A DNA stretch of 64,000 nucleotides from Limnomonas spitsbergensis (lineage: Eukaryota; Chlorophyta; Chlorophyceae; Chlamydomonadales). Every line of letters begins with the position of its first letter. The stretch's first letter is position 1. Both the position numbers and the translations under genes were made by a program. Under the pieces are notes generated by a model that saw nothing but the letters and a program-made list of their open reading frames with translations, was not told where the DNA came from and searched no databases. The stretch spans positions 682,001 to 746,000 of the forward strand of contig JAYJMM010000079.1 of NCBI GenBank assembly GCA_037349105.1. Reading direction: 5' to 3'. Below, in pieces: positions 43,001 to 53,965 of the stretch.

Positions 43001-46000
43001 CTCCGCCACGGTGACCTCGGGCACCGTTAAGCTGGACAGCGGCTTCGACATGGCATCGATTGCAGGCAAACACGTGATCATTGTGAGCTGGGCCGCGGCT
43101 CGGGTATAGTGTCGCTTATCAGGAATGAACTTTGTAGTGTTATGAGCCATGTTCAGAGATTAGGGTGTTGGGGAAGTGTGTGTGCTGGGGCACTGCCAGG
43201 CCGGCAACTGGCTTAGATACAGCGTCGTTCATCAGGAAAGGACTCTCTGGTGTTGATCTATATGAAGAATGGAGGGTATTGGGGAAGTGTGTGCCTGTGG
43301 CACTGTCATGCTTGACAAGGGACTTGATGTGGTGTTGGTGTACAGGAAGCATGTGTGCGGCACCTAGTTCTTGTCTGCTGATCCGGGTGTGCATAGGCAC
43401 GCAGATTGGATCAGCGGACTTGGCAGGCCGTGCTCTATATCACTTGTAATCCAACCTCAAATGGTGAGCATTGTCTACTCGTGTAGGGTCCAGGGTTTAG
43501 GGTTTAAGAAAGGCACGTGCTCGCGGTGAGGTCTTTGTTTAGGGTTTAGGGTTCAGGTTTGAGGGAAAGCACGTGCTCCTAAGAGTACGGTCCGCAGGGG
43601 TGTGAGGGTTTAGGAAACAACGCGGCATGGGCCGAGGCCTCGTCCGCGCGGTCACCATAGTCTTGGAGGGATGCGTAACATCACCCTTTTGGTTCAAGCC
43701 CTGATTGTTATCTTCTTCTTCTACCGTGCCTTATCGATTTTTGATGTATGCCTCTGTTTGCGTCCTGGTTTACATCGGAGGCCAAGATTATCATGGACTA
43801 AGCTCAGGTCTTAGGCTGTAGACCCTAAACCCCAAATGCTGCTCTAACCCCGATGTACAGTGTTTATTTTTCGTGCCTCGGCTACATGTCAGCTACACTC
43901 CAGCTGCTGGCCAAAGGCCCCATTTTTTGCCGGACTTGCTGCTTTGGCCACCAGTGACAGGCCTGTCCAGCTTTGGTCTTAATTGGGGCTTTGGCAGCCG
44001 CTGGGCGGCCTGCTGAGGTTTGACTTGGTAGCCGAAAAAAGAAGCACTGCCGCTGTCCACAGAGGATGGTATGGACCGATGTTTATAATTATAGGGTGAG
44101 GATTGGATGAGTATTTCCACATTAGGGTGAGGGTGTGGTCCCTGAATGCTTTGTGGCCACTAAAAGCTTTATGGGCCGGAACACCTGTGTGGGCCCTGCA
44201 AAATGTGTGGCTCCTAAACCCTAAAAGCTGTGTGGGCCGGAAATCCTGTTTGGGCCCTGAATGCTTTGTGGCCCCTAAACACTAAACCTCTCCTCCCTTG
44301 CTGCAGGCCGAGGACATTGTGGACTCCGGTCTCACACTGTCCGCCATTGTGGGGTTGCTCGAGGATTCGGGGAGCGCATTGTCAGTGAAGGCGAGTGCTC
44401 AGGGATGGGGGGTCAGGGGATCGGGTTCAAGAGTGAAGGTGTGTGCTCAGGGATGGGGGGTCAGGGGATCGGGTACGGTGTGAAGGCGAGTGCTCAGGGA
44501 TGGGGGGTCAGGGGATCGGGTACGGGTGTGAAGGCAAGTGCTCAGGGATGGGGGATCAGGGGATCGGGTTCAGGTGTGAAGGCGAGTGCTCAGGGATGGG
44601 GGGTCAGGGGATCGGGTACGGGTGTGAAGGCGTGTGCTCAGGCATGGGGGTCAGGGGATCGGGTACGGGAGTAAGGGTTTAGGGGGTCGGGCATGGGGGT
44701 CAGGGATTTGGGTACGGGAGTGAGGGTTAAGGACGCTCATCGGGATCAGGAGGTCACGTACCCTGAATATAAGTGGGTTTGGAGGGTTCAGGGTTTAGGG
44801 GGGTAAAGGGTGTAGGGGATTTAGGGTTCAACCCTAAGCCCTGAACTAGGGTACGTACCCTGAATGAAAGTAATTTTGGAGGGGTCAGGGTTAAGGGGGT
44901 TAAAGGGTGTAGGGGATGTAGGGTTCAACCCTAAGCCCTGAACTAGGGTACGTACCCTGAATGGAAGTGGGCTTGGAGGGGTCAGGGTTAAGGGGGTTTA
45001 AGGGTGTAGGGGATTTAGGGTTCAACCCTAAGCCCTGAACTAGGGTACGTACCCTGAATGGAAGTGGTTTTGGAGGGGTCAGGGTTAAGGGGGTTAAAGG
45101 GTGTAGGGGATTTAGGGTTCAACCCTAAGCCCTGAACTAGGGTACGTACCCTGAATGGATGTGGTTTTGGAGGGGTCAGGGTTAAGGGGGGTTCAGGGTT
45201 TAGGGAGATAAAGGGTTAAACCCTAAACCCTAAACTAGGGTACGTACCCTGAATGGAAGTGGGTATGGAGGGGTCAGGGTTTAGGAGGTTTTAAGGTTTA
45301 GGGGGATTAAGGGTTCAACTCTAAACCCTAAACTAGGGCACGTACCCTGAATGAAAGTGGGTATGGAGAGATCAGTTTTGGGGGTTAAGGGGTTTATGAT
45401 ACTCTATTAGAGTGGGCGGCACACACTATCCGTGAGGGTAAGAGTTCAGATTTCTTTTGGGGGGAGTCGGGGTTTAGGCCACTCATGAGCAGTTAAGGTG
45501 GGTGTAAGGATTTAGGGTTAAGGGGGGTATTAGGGTTTGGGATATTCTTTAAGAGTGAAATATGCACATTATCCGTGAGGGTGAGTGTTCAGATTTCTGT
45601 CGGTGGGGTCAGGTTTTAGGTCACTCATAGGCAGTGAAGGTGGGTGTTCAGATTTAGGGTTAAGGGGGGCATTAGGGTTTGGGATACTCTTTAAGAGTGA
45701 ACGGCATAGATCACCCGTGATGGTGAAAGTTCAGATTTCTGTTGGGGGGGTCGGGGTTAAGGTCACTCATAAAGCAGTGAAGGTGAGTGTTAGGATTTAG
45801 GGTTCAGGGTTGACTGGGGGCATTAGGGTTTAGGATACTCTTTGAGAGTGAACCGTACACATTTTTCGTGATTGTGGTAGTTCAGATTTCTGTTGGGACG
45901 TCAGGGTTAAGGTCACTCATCAACCGTCAAGGCGGGTGTGAGGATATAGGTTTGGGGGGGAGGGGGGTCATTAGGGTATAGGATACTCTTTAGGAGTGAG

Positions 46001-49000
46001 GGGCACACATCAGCAGTGAAGGTGGGTGCGCAGGTCTCAGCTGTGGGTGATGGGGCTGCTAGCATCCTCAGTGAGTGCAGGTGAGTTCGGCAAGGGGACA
46101 GTGTTAGATTCTAACGCGTTAGAGGGTTTCAGGGTCCAGAGGGGCGCGTCGGGCGAGGAAGAGTGACTGACTTCTTAAGTGGGTAATTAGGGATCAGGTC
46201 TCGGCTGTGGGTGGCAGGGTTGCCACTTGCCAGCATTATTAGTGATAGTGGTTGACTAGGGATCAGGTCTTAGGGGGGATTGTGGGTTGGGGATGCTCAG
46301 AAAGAGTGAGGGGCACGCATCATCAGGCAAGGGGGTGTTCAGGGTTCAGGATAGGGTGGCAAGAGTTTAGGGTTAAAGTGTTTAAAATCCAGGTTTGCGT
46401 GGTGTAAAGGGTTAAGGATAGGGTGGCAAGCACCTTGCCATCATCAGTCATGGTGGTGTTCAGGGTGTCAGGTGAAGGGTGCTAAGAGTTTAGGGTTGAA
46501 GTGTTGAAATCCAGGTTTGGGGGTATTCAGGGTTCAGGATAGGGTGGCACGCATCATCAGGTGGGTGGGTGCTCCGGGTGGGTGCTTCGGGTTAAGGGTG
46601 GCGAGAGTTTAGGTCACTAATTGGCAGTGAAGTTGGGTATTCAGGTATCAGATTGTGGGTCGGGGTTAAGATCACACATTCATAATGAGGGTAGGTCTTT
46701 AAAATCCAGGTTGTTGTGGTATCAAGGTTTAAGGATAAGGTGGCAAGCATCATGTCATCATCAGTCAAGGTGGCGTTCGGGGTTTCAGGTGAAGGGTAAG
46801 AGTAAGAGTTCAGGGTTAAGATCGCGCATTGTCAATGAAGTTGGGTGTTCAGGTATCAGATTGTGGGTCGGGGTTTAGATCACTCATAACCAATGAAGGT
46901 GGGTGTTTAAAATTCAAATCACTGAAGTATTCCGTCCAGGATAGGGTGACACGCATCATCACTTAAGATGGGCTTACAGGGTTCAGAGGATATCAGGTTG
47001 GGCTGTCAGGGTTCAGGACACCCATTAGGATGTGGTGGTGGTGGTGGTGGTGATGGGTGGGGGGGGGGTATGGTCAGGGTTTTAGGTGCAAGAAATCAGG
47101 TTGGGGGGATTGGGTTAGGGTTTTAGGTGCAGGAAATCAGGTTTGGGGGTGGGATTGGGTTTAGGACATTCATTAGGATGGAGGGCTAGTACCCAAGGAG
47201 GGTGTTTAGGGATCAGGTAACATGGGAGTCACAAAAGCGGGTAAGGTTAAGGGATAGTCGTTAAGTGCTCACCCAGGTTGTCATATCGTACTGCATCATG
47301 TACTGCCTTGTGTGCTACCTTGTGTGTCTCTCCCAGGTTATATTCTTGTACTGCATCATGTAGTGCATTGTGTGCTACCTTGTGTGTCTCACCCAGGTTG
47401 ACATATTCGTGTACTGCATTATGTACTGCATAACGTACTGCCTTATGTGCTACCCTGCGTGTGTCGCCCATGATGTTATCTTCTCGTACTGCATAGTGTA
47501 CTGCCTTGTGTGCCTCACCCAGGTCATCATCTTCTTGTACTGCATTATGTGCTGCATAGTGTACTGCATAATGTACTGCATCATGTACTGCCTTGTGTGT
47601 CTCACCCAGGTTGTCACCCTGTTGGATAAGCGGGAACGTCGGAAGGTGGATTTTGAGGCGGACTACGTCGGCTTTGTCTGCCCTGACGAGTTCATTGTTG
47701 GTGAGGAGGGGGGGGCAAGGGTGGTGAGTGTGGTTGGTGAGTGGGGGGGCAAGGGTGACGAGTTAAGTGTTGGTGAGGAAGGGGTAAGGGTGATGAGTGT
47801 GGTTGGTGAATGGGGGGGGCAAGGGTGACAAGTTTATTGTTGGTGAGGAAGGGGCAAGGGTGATGAGTGTGGTTGGTGAGGGAGGGCAGGGGCAGGGGGG
47901 ACAAGAGGGAGAGTGGTACGGGGGGGGCGGCAAGGGTGATGAGTGTGGTTGGTCAGGGAGGGCAGGGCAGGGTGAGACAGAGGGGAGGGTGGTGAGGGAG
48001 GGAAGAGGCAGGGGGGGACAGAAGGGAGGGTGGTGAGGGAGGGAAGAGGAAGGGGGGCTGGAGGGAGGGGGGTGGGTCAGGTGCTGAGAATGAAGAGCTT
48101 GTTGTAGCTTATGAGGGGCAGGGTAGGAGTGATAAACGTTGGTGAGCGCCTGAGGGGAGCGCCTGAGGGGAGGGCATGAGGGGAGGGCATGAGGGGAGGG
48201 CATGAGGGGAGGGCATGAGGGGAGGGCATGAGGGGAGGGCATGAGGGGAGGGCTTGAGGGGAGGGCATGAGGGGAGGGCATGAGGGGAGGGCATGAGGGG
48301 AGGGCATGAGGGGAGGGCATGAGGGGAGGGCATGAGGAAAGGGCATGAGGAAAGGGCATGAGGAAAGGGCATGAGGGGAGGGCATGAGGGGAGGGCATGA
48401 GGGGAGGGCATGAGGAAAGGGCATGAGGAAAGGGCATGAGGAAAGGGCATGAGGAAAGGGCATGAGGAAAGGGCATGAGGAAAGGGCATGAGGGGAGGGC
48501 ATGAGGGGAGGGCATGAGGGGAGGGCATGAGGGGAGGGCATGAGCGGAGGGCATGAGGGGAGGGCATGAGGGGAGGGCATGAGGGGAGGGCATGAGGGGA
48601 GGGCATGGGCGGAGGGCATGAGGGGAGGGCATAAGCGGAGGGCCTGAGGGGAGGGCCTAAGCGGAGGGCATAAGGGGAGGGCATGAGGGGAGGGCATGAG
48701 GGGAGGGCATGAGCGGAGGGCATGAGGGGAGGGCATGAGCGGAGGGCATGAGGGGAGGGCCTGAGCGGAGGGCATGAGGGGAGGGCATGAGGGGAGGGCA
48801 TGAGGGGAGGGCATGAGGGGAGGGCATGAGGGGAGGGCATGAGCGGAGGGCATGAGCGGAGGGCATGAGCGGAGGGCATGAGGGGAGGGCATGAGGGGAG
48901 GGCATGAGGGGAGGGCATGAGGGGAGGGCATGAGGGGAGGGCATGAGGGGAGGGCATGAGGGGAGGGCATGAGGGGAGGGCATGAGGGGAGGGCATGAGG

Positions 49001-50877
49001 GGAGGGCATGAAGGGAGGGCATGAGGGGAGGGCATGAGCGGAGGGCATGAGGGAAGGGCATGAGGGGAGGGCATGAGGAGAGGGCATGAGGGGAGGGCAT
49101 GAAGGGAGGGCCTGAGGGGAGGGCATGAAGGGAGGGCCTGAGGGGAGGGCCTAAGGGGAGAGCCTGAGGGAGAGCCTGAGGGGAGGGGGAGCGGGGTCCT
49201 TGTTTACGGCTCAGGGTTTATCCCATCGTTTACCCTTCGCTTGGAGGCACTGGGTGGAGGGGTCCTTGGCAGGTCAGTCTCTGTCGCGTTACTTGGATGA
49301 AATATTGTAATGTTTAATTGGAATCAACTGCTCCCACATCTTCTGATAGGCTATTTTTGATTATAAATGTCAAATGTAAACCACCAATAGCGATAGTCTG
49401 ACGGAAACCTTGCGTTGCTGGACTGCTGACACTAGGTTTTAGGTTGCTGGACTGCTGAGATGAGGGTTTGGGGTTTCAGCAGGAAGCTGCTGAGATTAGA
49501 GTTCAGAATTTGGGCAGCTGAGATGAGAGTTCAAAATTGCGGGTCCACTGGGTGGGGTGCAGTGCGATGAGCCGTCATGCTGGACCCTGCTATCTCTGAT
49601 TCAAATAGTTGCATTTAATTGTGAAATCAAAATTGTGACGTCCGAAACGCGCAGGGTATGGCATTGACTACAGCGAGATGTACCGCTTTCTTCCGTACAT
49701 CGGCGTGCCCACGGATGCCGCCATCGCACGTGTGGCAGGAGAGGTCGACGCAACGCGCGCCGCACGCACAAAGATGGTGGCTGGGAACAACAAGGTAGGT
49801 GTGAACAAGTGTGGAAGGGTATGCAGGTTCACATGAAACAAGTGTGGATATACTGGCAGACTGGCCAGCCCTGGAACGGCTGGGTTCTGAAGGATACTTC
49901 TCCGGGCTGTGAGAGGAGATTTTGAATTCAGCGGGGGTCTCATAACGGATGGCCTGCTGGAGGGTCGGGAGGATTTGCCGGCAGGCCAGCTGACATGGGA
50001 CTGCATTTTATAAGCTTTGTTTCTTGTTTCGCGTTTCACTTGCATGGCAGCTACACCTTGGCCTCTGGCCGGAGACCTCAGTTGTGGTAAGCCATGCTGC
50101 CTTGGCCACCAGTTGGAGGCTGGTCCTGGTTTGGCCCCAATCGGGCTGTTAGTGGCCGCGGGGCGGCCTGCTGGGTGTGGACCCATAGCAAAAATGTTAA
50201 TCCATAGCCAAAAAGAAACACTGTTTATCCTCTTGATCCATAGCAAAAAAAACTGTTTATCCTCTTGATCCATAGCCAATAAGAAGCACTGTTTATCCTC
50301 TTGATCCATAGCACAAAAGAAAGACTGTTTATCCTCTTGATCCATAGCCAAGAAAAGAACACTTCATTTTATTGTCACTTCCTATGAGCAGAACATTTGG
50401 TATGCCTGCCTGCATGGTCTTGTTTGAGGACATGCCTAGCTGGCCAGCCCTGCGACTCCGATTCAGAACGCAGCCCCTGGTCGGGGCAGCGAGGGAAGGG
50501 ATACATGCTGCTTGACCAGCAGGCAAGGGAGAAGACTGAGCCCTGCCCCTTTCTCATCCCTGCCACGGACACTTTCCTGTCACTTCCTCTTACAAAAAAC
50601 AAAGCACCGTGAGGTTTCGGATTGTAAACTCCAAAACGAGTTCACGCATCCTAGGCAATTTTGCACCAGTTTAGGGTTTACGGTGTATGTGCTGCTTGGC
50701 CAGCAGACACGGGCCTCAATCCTGAAAATCACTCCTCCCCGTCGTCAGTGGCACCTAAATGGCAGAGGCTACTTTGGCACATTCGAGTTTTATCTATTTT
50801 CCATTGCACCACAGGTATTCATGTCTGACGACGAGTTCGATATTGTGGAGCCAGACAACGAACTCGACTGCATGTAG
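40055..50877 (+). CDS. HPT: Hypoxanthine phosphoribosyltransferase
   Basis: Purine salvage enzyme: joins hypoxanthine (often guanine too) to PRPP to give IMP/GMP. Exons 40055-40171, 40286-40464, 41254-41330, 42931-43082, 44307-44384, 47610-47700, 49655-49794, 50815-50877; phases 0, 2, 1, 0, 0, 1, 0; 897 bases, 298 aa. Core motifs: IGKVLFSEVQIKE, LGREIGANYAGKHVVLIGVL then KGGFMFCADIARHI, IDFFKASSYGSATVTSG, the PRPP loop AEDIVDSGLTLS (residues 176-187), TLLDKRERRKVDFEADYVGF, and GYGIDYSEMYRFLPYIGV. It resembles bacterial Hpt more than animal HPRT1. Beyond the ~180-residue core there is an N-terminal leader rich in S, T, R and A (MIHQRQAIATSSSSHGIATP...), suggesting plastid or mitochondrial import, and an acidic tail SDDEFDIVEPDNELDCM. 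Exons 2-8 are well supported by homology and phase. Exon 1 and the 114-base intron 1 are an inference from phase only. Confidence 0.9.
40895..41055 (-). repeat. Element D copy in HPT intron 2
   Basis: Carries CCGATCAGGCCCTAACCTGG, GGCTACAAATGGGGCATCCG and TGTAGCTGACATGCAGCTGA in the same order and orientation as the copy at 14338. A second short fragment follows at 41115-41190. Confidence 0.7.
41500..42030 (+). repeat. HPT intron 3: copies of the exon 3 donor edge
   Basis: Exon 3 ends GATTCATGTTCTGTGCAG then GTGAGGAAGGGGG. The same junction recurs near 41508, 41704, 41844 and, decayed, 41994 (GATTCGTTTTCTGCGCATG). Unit length varies from 140 to 200 bases, with GACAGGTGGTTGCAGTTGG as internal filler. 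In three copies the exon part is intact while the donor is GGGGAGG or GTGTGG. Confidence 0.9.
42655..42930 (+). repeat. HPT intron 3: copy of the exon 4 acceptor edge
   Basis: A ~145-base unit at about 42690-42845 repeats the real acceptor region (42845-42930) plus the first part of exon 4. The copy encodes DIARHISQAPAILAID with a later stop, compared with DIARHISPAPAILEID in the true exon, and keeps its own CTAGCAG acceptor. Confidence 0.9.
43083..43345 (+). repeat. HPT intron 4: decayed copies of the exon 4 end
   Basis: Two diverged units near 43192-43250 (GCAACTGGCTTAGATACAGC, then TCAGGAAAG) and 43305-43355 (CTTGACAAGGGACTTGATG, then CAGGAAGCATGTG) align with the last 50 bases of exon 4 (CTGGACAGCGGCTTCGACAT, then GCAGGCAAACACGTG). 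Similarity is weak but collinear. Confidence 0.6.
43582..43662 (-). mobile_element. Element A copy, degenerate
   Basis: GTCCGCAGGGGTGTGAGGGT, AACAACGCGGCATGGGCCGA and CGCGCGGTCACC are recognisable. The TTTC tail is lost. Confidence 0.65.
43885..44070 (+). repeat. Element D copy in HPT intron 4
   Basis: Inverted relative to the 14338 copy: CTACATGTCAGCTACACTCC, CTTTGGCCACCAGTGACAGG and CCGCTGGGCGGCCTGCTGAG in order. Confidence 0.7.
44385..44690 (+). repeat. HPT intron 5: ~48-bp array starting at the exon 5 donor
   Basis: Six units of GTGAAGGCGAGTGCTCAGGG plus ATGGGGGGTCAGGGGATCGG, the first of which is the real donor at 44385. The + strand stays open over part of the array, giving an Ala/Gly/Ser-rich artefact frame. 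Confidence 0.9.
44740..45370. repeat. ~97-bp array with GGGTACGTACCC palindromes
   Basis: Seven units, each with AACTAGGGTACGTACCCTGA followed by GGAGGGGTCAGGGTTAAGGG and an inverted GGGTTCAACCC. Telomere-like AACCCTAAACCC words are embedded. Confidence 0.92.
45400..46990 (+). repeat. HPT intron 5: long irregular repeat with donor-like words
   Basis: Units of 100-125 bases contain ATCAGTGAAGGTGGGTGTTC or close variants, resembling the exon 5 donor region TCAGTGAAGGCGAGTGCTCA. The filler is GATACTCTTTAAGAGTG and TTTAGGGTTAAGG. A 90-base segment at 46090-46185 is shared with MED6 intron 3 (9905-10005). 46990-47260 is G-rich and anonymous, with a (GGT)n run near 47034. Confidence 0.65.
47262..47609 (+). 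repeat. HPT intron 5: copies of the exon 6 acceptor edge
   Basis: CTCACCCAGGTTGTCA-type words occur near 47268, 47331, 47389, 47460 (decayed) and 47516 before the true one at 47600. Each repeats the polypyrimidine-poor acceptor context TGCCTTGTGTGTCTCACCCA plus the first bases of exon 6. Spacing is 55-85 bases with a TACTGCATCATGTACTGC filler. CAG is kept in four of five copies. Confidence 0.9.
47701..47960 (+). repeat. HPT intron 6: copies of the exon 6 donor edge
   Basis: The exon 6 end GACGAGTTCATTGTTG then GTGAGGAGGGG recurs at about 47758 (GACGAGTTAAGTGTTG, GTGAGGAAGGG) and 47827 (GACAAGTTTATTGTTG, GTGAGGAAGGG). The copies lie about 70 bases apart, with a GTGGTTGGTGAGTGGGGGG filler. Both keep a usable GTGAGG donor. 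Confidence 0.9.
48150..49190. repeat. 13-bp minisatellite in HPT intron 6
   Basis: About 78 copies of GGGCATGAGGGGA with AAAGGGCATGAGG and GCGGAGGGCATGA variants in local runs. The - strand is open in three phases (PHALPSCPPLMPS). Strong purine bias on the + strand. 49200-49650 is anonymous. Confidence 0.96.
50045..50190 (+). repeat. Element D copy in HPT intron 7
   Basis: GGCAGCTACACCTTGGCCTC, CTTGGCCACCAGTTGGAGG and CGGGGCGGCCTGCTGGG in order. It is followed by about five ATCCATAGCCAAAAAG / CACTGTTTATCCTCTTG units (50200-50350, ~33 bp). Confidence 0.72.
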
Positions 50878-50879
50878 AG

Positions 50880-51250
50880 GAGGAGTCTGAGGTGACGGCA
50901 AAACCAGGCATGCAGCTCTGGGGAGGAGTCTGAGGCGGCAGAGGCAAGCACAGGAATGCAGCTCGTGAGGAGGAGTCTGAGGCGGGGAGGCAAAAACAGG
51001 CATGCAATTTTGAGGAGGATTCAGAGGAGGAGGCGGCGGCGGCGGCGAAGGAGGATTCAGAGGCGGCGGCGGCGGAGGATTCAGAGGCGGCGGCGGCGGA
51101 GGATTCAGAGGCGGCGGCGGAGGAGGATTCAGAGGCGGCGGTGGAGGAGGATTCAGAGGCGGCGGCGGCGGAGGATTCAGAGGCGGCGGCGTAGGAGGAT
51201 TCAGAGGCGGCGGCGGAGGAGGATTCAGAGGCGGCGGAGGCAAACACAGG
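50880..51250 (+). repeat. Repeat in the HPT 3' untranslated region
   Basis: Directly after the stop codon, three ~58-base units with AGGAGGAGTCTGAGGCGGCA pass into about nine 24-base units GGATTCAGAGGCGGCGGCGG. One + strand frame would read as an acidic EEDSEAAA repeat, interrupted by a TAG near 51191. It is not in frame with HPT. A TGTAA word at 51581 may be the HPT poly(A) signal (weak). Confidence 0.8.
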
Positions 51251-51929
51251 CATGCCGCTCTTCTTCAAGAAGCTGGATTTGCCGTTTCCTGCGTATTATG
51301 TTTCGTCGTGATGTTGATGCCGTTCTCCCGGTTCGGCAATGGGTTATGCCATTCTGAGTTGGAAGAATGGCTTGTGACATTTATGGAATGGGGTTTTTTG
51401 TGATGCTGGCTATGCCGTTTCGAAATTGGCTTGGCCTTGCTGTATTCTTGGGCCAGGTATTGCGGAGCATCACGAAAGCTCAAGGCTGACTCTGCCTTCG
51501 ATTATGGCAGCTTGTGTTTCCATTTTTTTGTGAATATGAATATGAACAGCAACGGTGAATAAGACACTAGCCGTGATTCGTGTAAGAGGCCTTATATAAG
51601 GGAAGGAATGGAATGGATTCGATTTCAGCGGGGTGATGTGACAGGGTGACTATGTGGCTTGTGAAGTGTGAATAAATGTGTTAACAAGCTAGGCACCTAG
51701 GTATGGGCTTGTTCCTACTTCCTAGTCATTCGACGCATACGTGTACGGCGCCTTCTTACCCTGTAACTTGAGCGAGCGGATGAGTAGTGATTCTGTCAGT
51801 TAAGAACGGTGCACACCCGCTCATATACCCGTTGGGCCTTGTTGAACGCACGGCTGCGTGGGGCTAATAGGAAATGACTAAGCCCAATTTACTCAATTCG
51901 AGCTACTATGCACAACCAGATTATGTCGG

Positions 51930-52095
51930 TCAATAACGTTACACCTCTGGGCCCGCTCAAAGCTCGGCCGCGTGGGCGCCCAACTGTTTAGAAGGGAGTA
52001 AAGAAGGAACTGAAAGGAAGAGAGGGGGGAAGGAACAAGAGGAGAGGCCGGGAAGGCAAACAAGACCAAGTCCAACACCTGAGTTCCACTATAGA
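51930..52095 (+). mobile_element. Element B, long form, with target-site duplication
   Basis: Begins TCAATAACGTTACACCTC and continues past GGGCGCCCAACTGTTTAG into a purine-rich body (AGTAAAGAAGGAACTGAAAG, GGAGAGGCCGGGAAGGC), ending GAGTTCCACTATAGAC. The 9-base word TATGTCGGT stands on both sides, at about 51924 and 52097. Confidence 0.78.
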
Positions 52096-52104
52096 CTATG
52101 TCGG

Positions 52105-52300
52105 TACAAGTCGATGACGTTACACCTCTGGGCCCTGCTTAAAAAAGGATCGCCCGCGTGGGCGCTTAATTAACGAGTTGGGAAGAAAGATGGAAAGAAA
52201 TACAGGAGGGGGCAGGACACAAGAAAGGAGGAAGAAGTGGGAAATGAAGTGAAGGGACAAAACAAAAGGTTGACAACGAACAAAATACAAAGCAGGTTCC
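52105..52300 (+). mobile_element. Element B, second long copy (divergent body)
   Basis: Starts with TCGATGACGTTACACCTCTG directly after the previous copy. The body is AAGAAAGATGGAAAGAAATA-like, so the purine-rich part differs from the neighbours. The end is unclear. Confidence 0.65.
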
Positions 52301-52402
52301 AAGCGAGAGGGGGGGGGGGGAAAGAAAGTTAAACACCCCATCCTAATTTTTTGTCAAACGACCCTTGGCTACCACCCCTCCCCCCCTCCCGCCTCCGGAA
52401 CC

Positions 52403-52572
52403 TAGTCAAGAACGTTACACCTCCGGGCCCGCTCAAAGCTCGGCCGCGTGGGCGCCCAACTGTTCAGAAGGGAGTAAAGAAGGAACTACAAGGAAGAGAG
52501 GGAGAAAGAAACAAAAGGAGAGGCCGGGAAGGCAAAGAAGACCATGTCCAACACCTGAGTTCCACTAGAGAC
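52403..52572 (+). mobile_element. Element B, long form
   Basis: Nearly the same as the 51930 copy, from TCAAGAACGTTACACCTCCG to CCTGAGTTCCACTAGAGAC. Confidence 0.78.
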
Positions 52573-52949
52573 TAGCCCTCAACAAAGCATATAAGAAAAG
52601 ATGTCCAGAAAAGCAAGCGTACCCCACCCCTGCTTGGCCGTGAGGGCGCCCCACTGATCAGAAGGGAGAATAGAAGAAACTAAAAAGGAACCTAGTAACA
52701 CCTTAATTTCTCAGTCAAAATCAGAATTTGAGGAAGGGAGCGGGGTCAATTTCAATCAGCTCATTAGTGTGCTTCTAATGGTGTCGATAAATGTAGACGG
52801 TTAACAAATGTCAAGCGGTGAAACAAAATAATAAACCATTGCTTTAGCTACCACCTGCTACTCTGCCAGCTACCTATCCTCGCTAGAGACCACGAGGCTC
52901 CAGAAACGAGAGGACGCACGCATAAATGGCATCAAATTAGCATCTAACT

Positions 52950-53965
52950 TGAGCGTGCTGATGTGCTGCTTCAGAAGCCTGATCTTTTGCTTCTTGGGGA
53001 GCTCCTTGCCCACCCCCCCTTAAACTCCTGAGCGCCGATGGCATATCTTGTCACATCTGCCTCCGTCAGCTTCTGACCAGGGTGGGCTAATTCCATGTGA
53101 TCTAAGAAGTGATAACTCCAGACATGATGGCGGATGGTACTCGCGATGCTCCTGCAGATGGTGCAAGCCACTGGTCTGCTGGTGCAAGGATTGTGGGTAG
53201 AACCCCTCTCAGCCGCCACATACAACATCTTGTACTTAAGGGGGCAGCGGAACTCCACTGCTAGCGTCGGTGCCGCTGGTTGCCAATTAGAGCCTCTGTG
53301 AAGTTTGCGAAGTTTTTACTGTCCAACAGAGCATCACACTTGATGCATGGGACATATCCAAGTCCTGTGTACACAGGCCTGATATCCTGTCGTCACACAC
53401 AATGCCACAGAAGCCGCATGCCGCATGCCTCGGCACCACTTGGCTCCAAGCTACAGGCTTCCCCACACTGGCGCAGCAAGATGTGCGCTCCGACGTGCAA
53501 CCGCATAGCTGATAGCCTGATTACCTTCCCGCAGCCATGCACCTTGTACACCGTCGGCGCATCTTCAGCTACTGGTGGTCTATATTATTGCTGAAGATCC
53601 TCCAACTGTCGGGGGGTGTCATCGCAAAGTGGCCAGGGCTTGGCATCATTGCCCTTGTACGGGAACTCAGCTGACATGCTCAAGTTGTGGCTAGAACATG
53701 GTGGAAGGTAACCAGGGACCCCCACCAGCTGGGCTAGAAGGCAGCTGAAGATGACGTCAAGGATTGACACCTCGCACGTCGCAATGATACCCGGCGAAGG
53801 GGAGGCTGACATTGCAAAGGGGATGGCCCTGTGGGCTGGCACCTTTAGCAGGACACCGACTTTCCCACTCACCCAAGCCAAGGACGCTGTTGATCCACCA
53901 GCCTCACTCCCTCCAGAGTACGTCAAGTGCATGATCACCCCAGTCACTACAGCTGCCTCCAGTTA
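52950..53965 (-). pseudogene. Zinc-finger transposon-like protein relic
   Basis: Several - strand frames together encode cysteine/histidine-rich blocks: VHGCGKVIRLSAMRLHVGAH with later Cys pairs, and CTICRSIASTIRHHVWSYHF ending DHMELAHPGQKLT. Upstream, LAWVSGKVGVLLKVPAHRAI and GVPGYLPPCSSHN lie in another frame. Stops and frameshifts separate the blocks near 53590, 53390 and 53270. I read this as a dead copy of an uncharacterised multi-copy element protein with C2H2/CxxC fingers. No transposase catalytic motif is visible. Confidence 0.5.

Noticed and set aside
48077..49126. PHALPSCPPLMPS repeat frames
   Set aside because: 13-base satellite inside an HPT intron, open in three phases.
50794..51243. 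Proline-rich frame NPPPPPPLNPPPP on the - strand
   Set aside because: Antisense of a GGC-rich 24-base repeat in the HPT 3'UTR.
53585..53947. Intact host gene on the - strand near 53.6-53.9 kb
   Set aside because: Frame is broken from the Cys/His blocks downstream by stops and shifts; better explained as an element relic.
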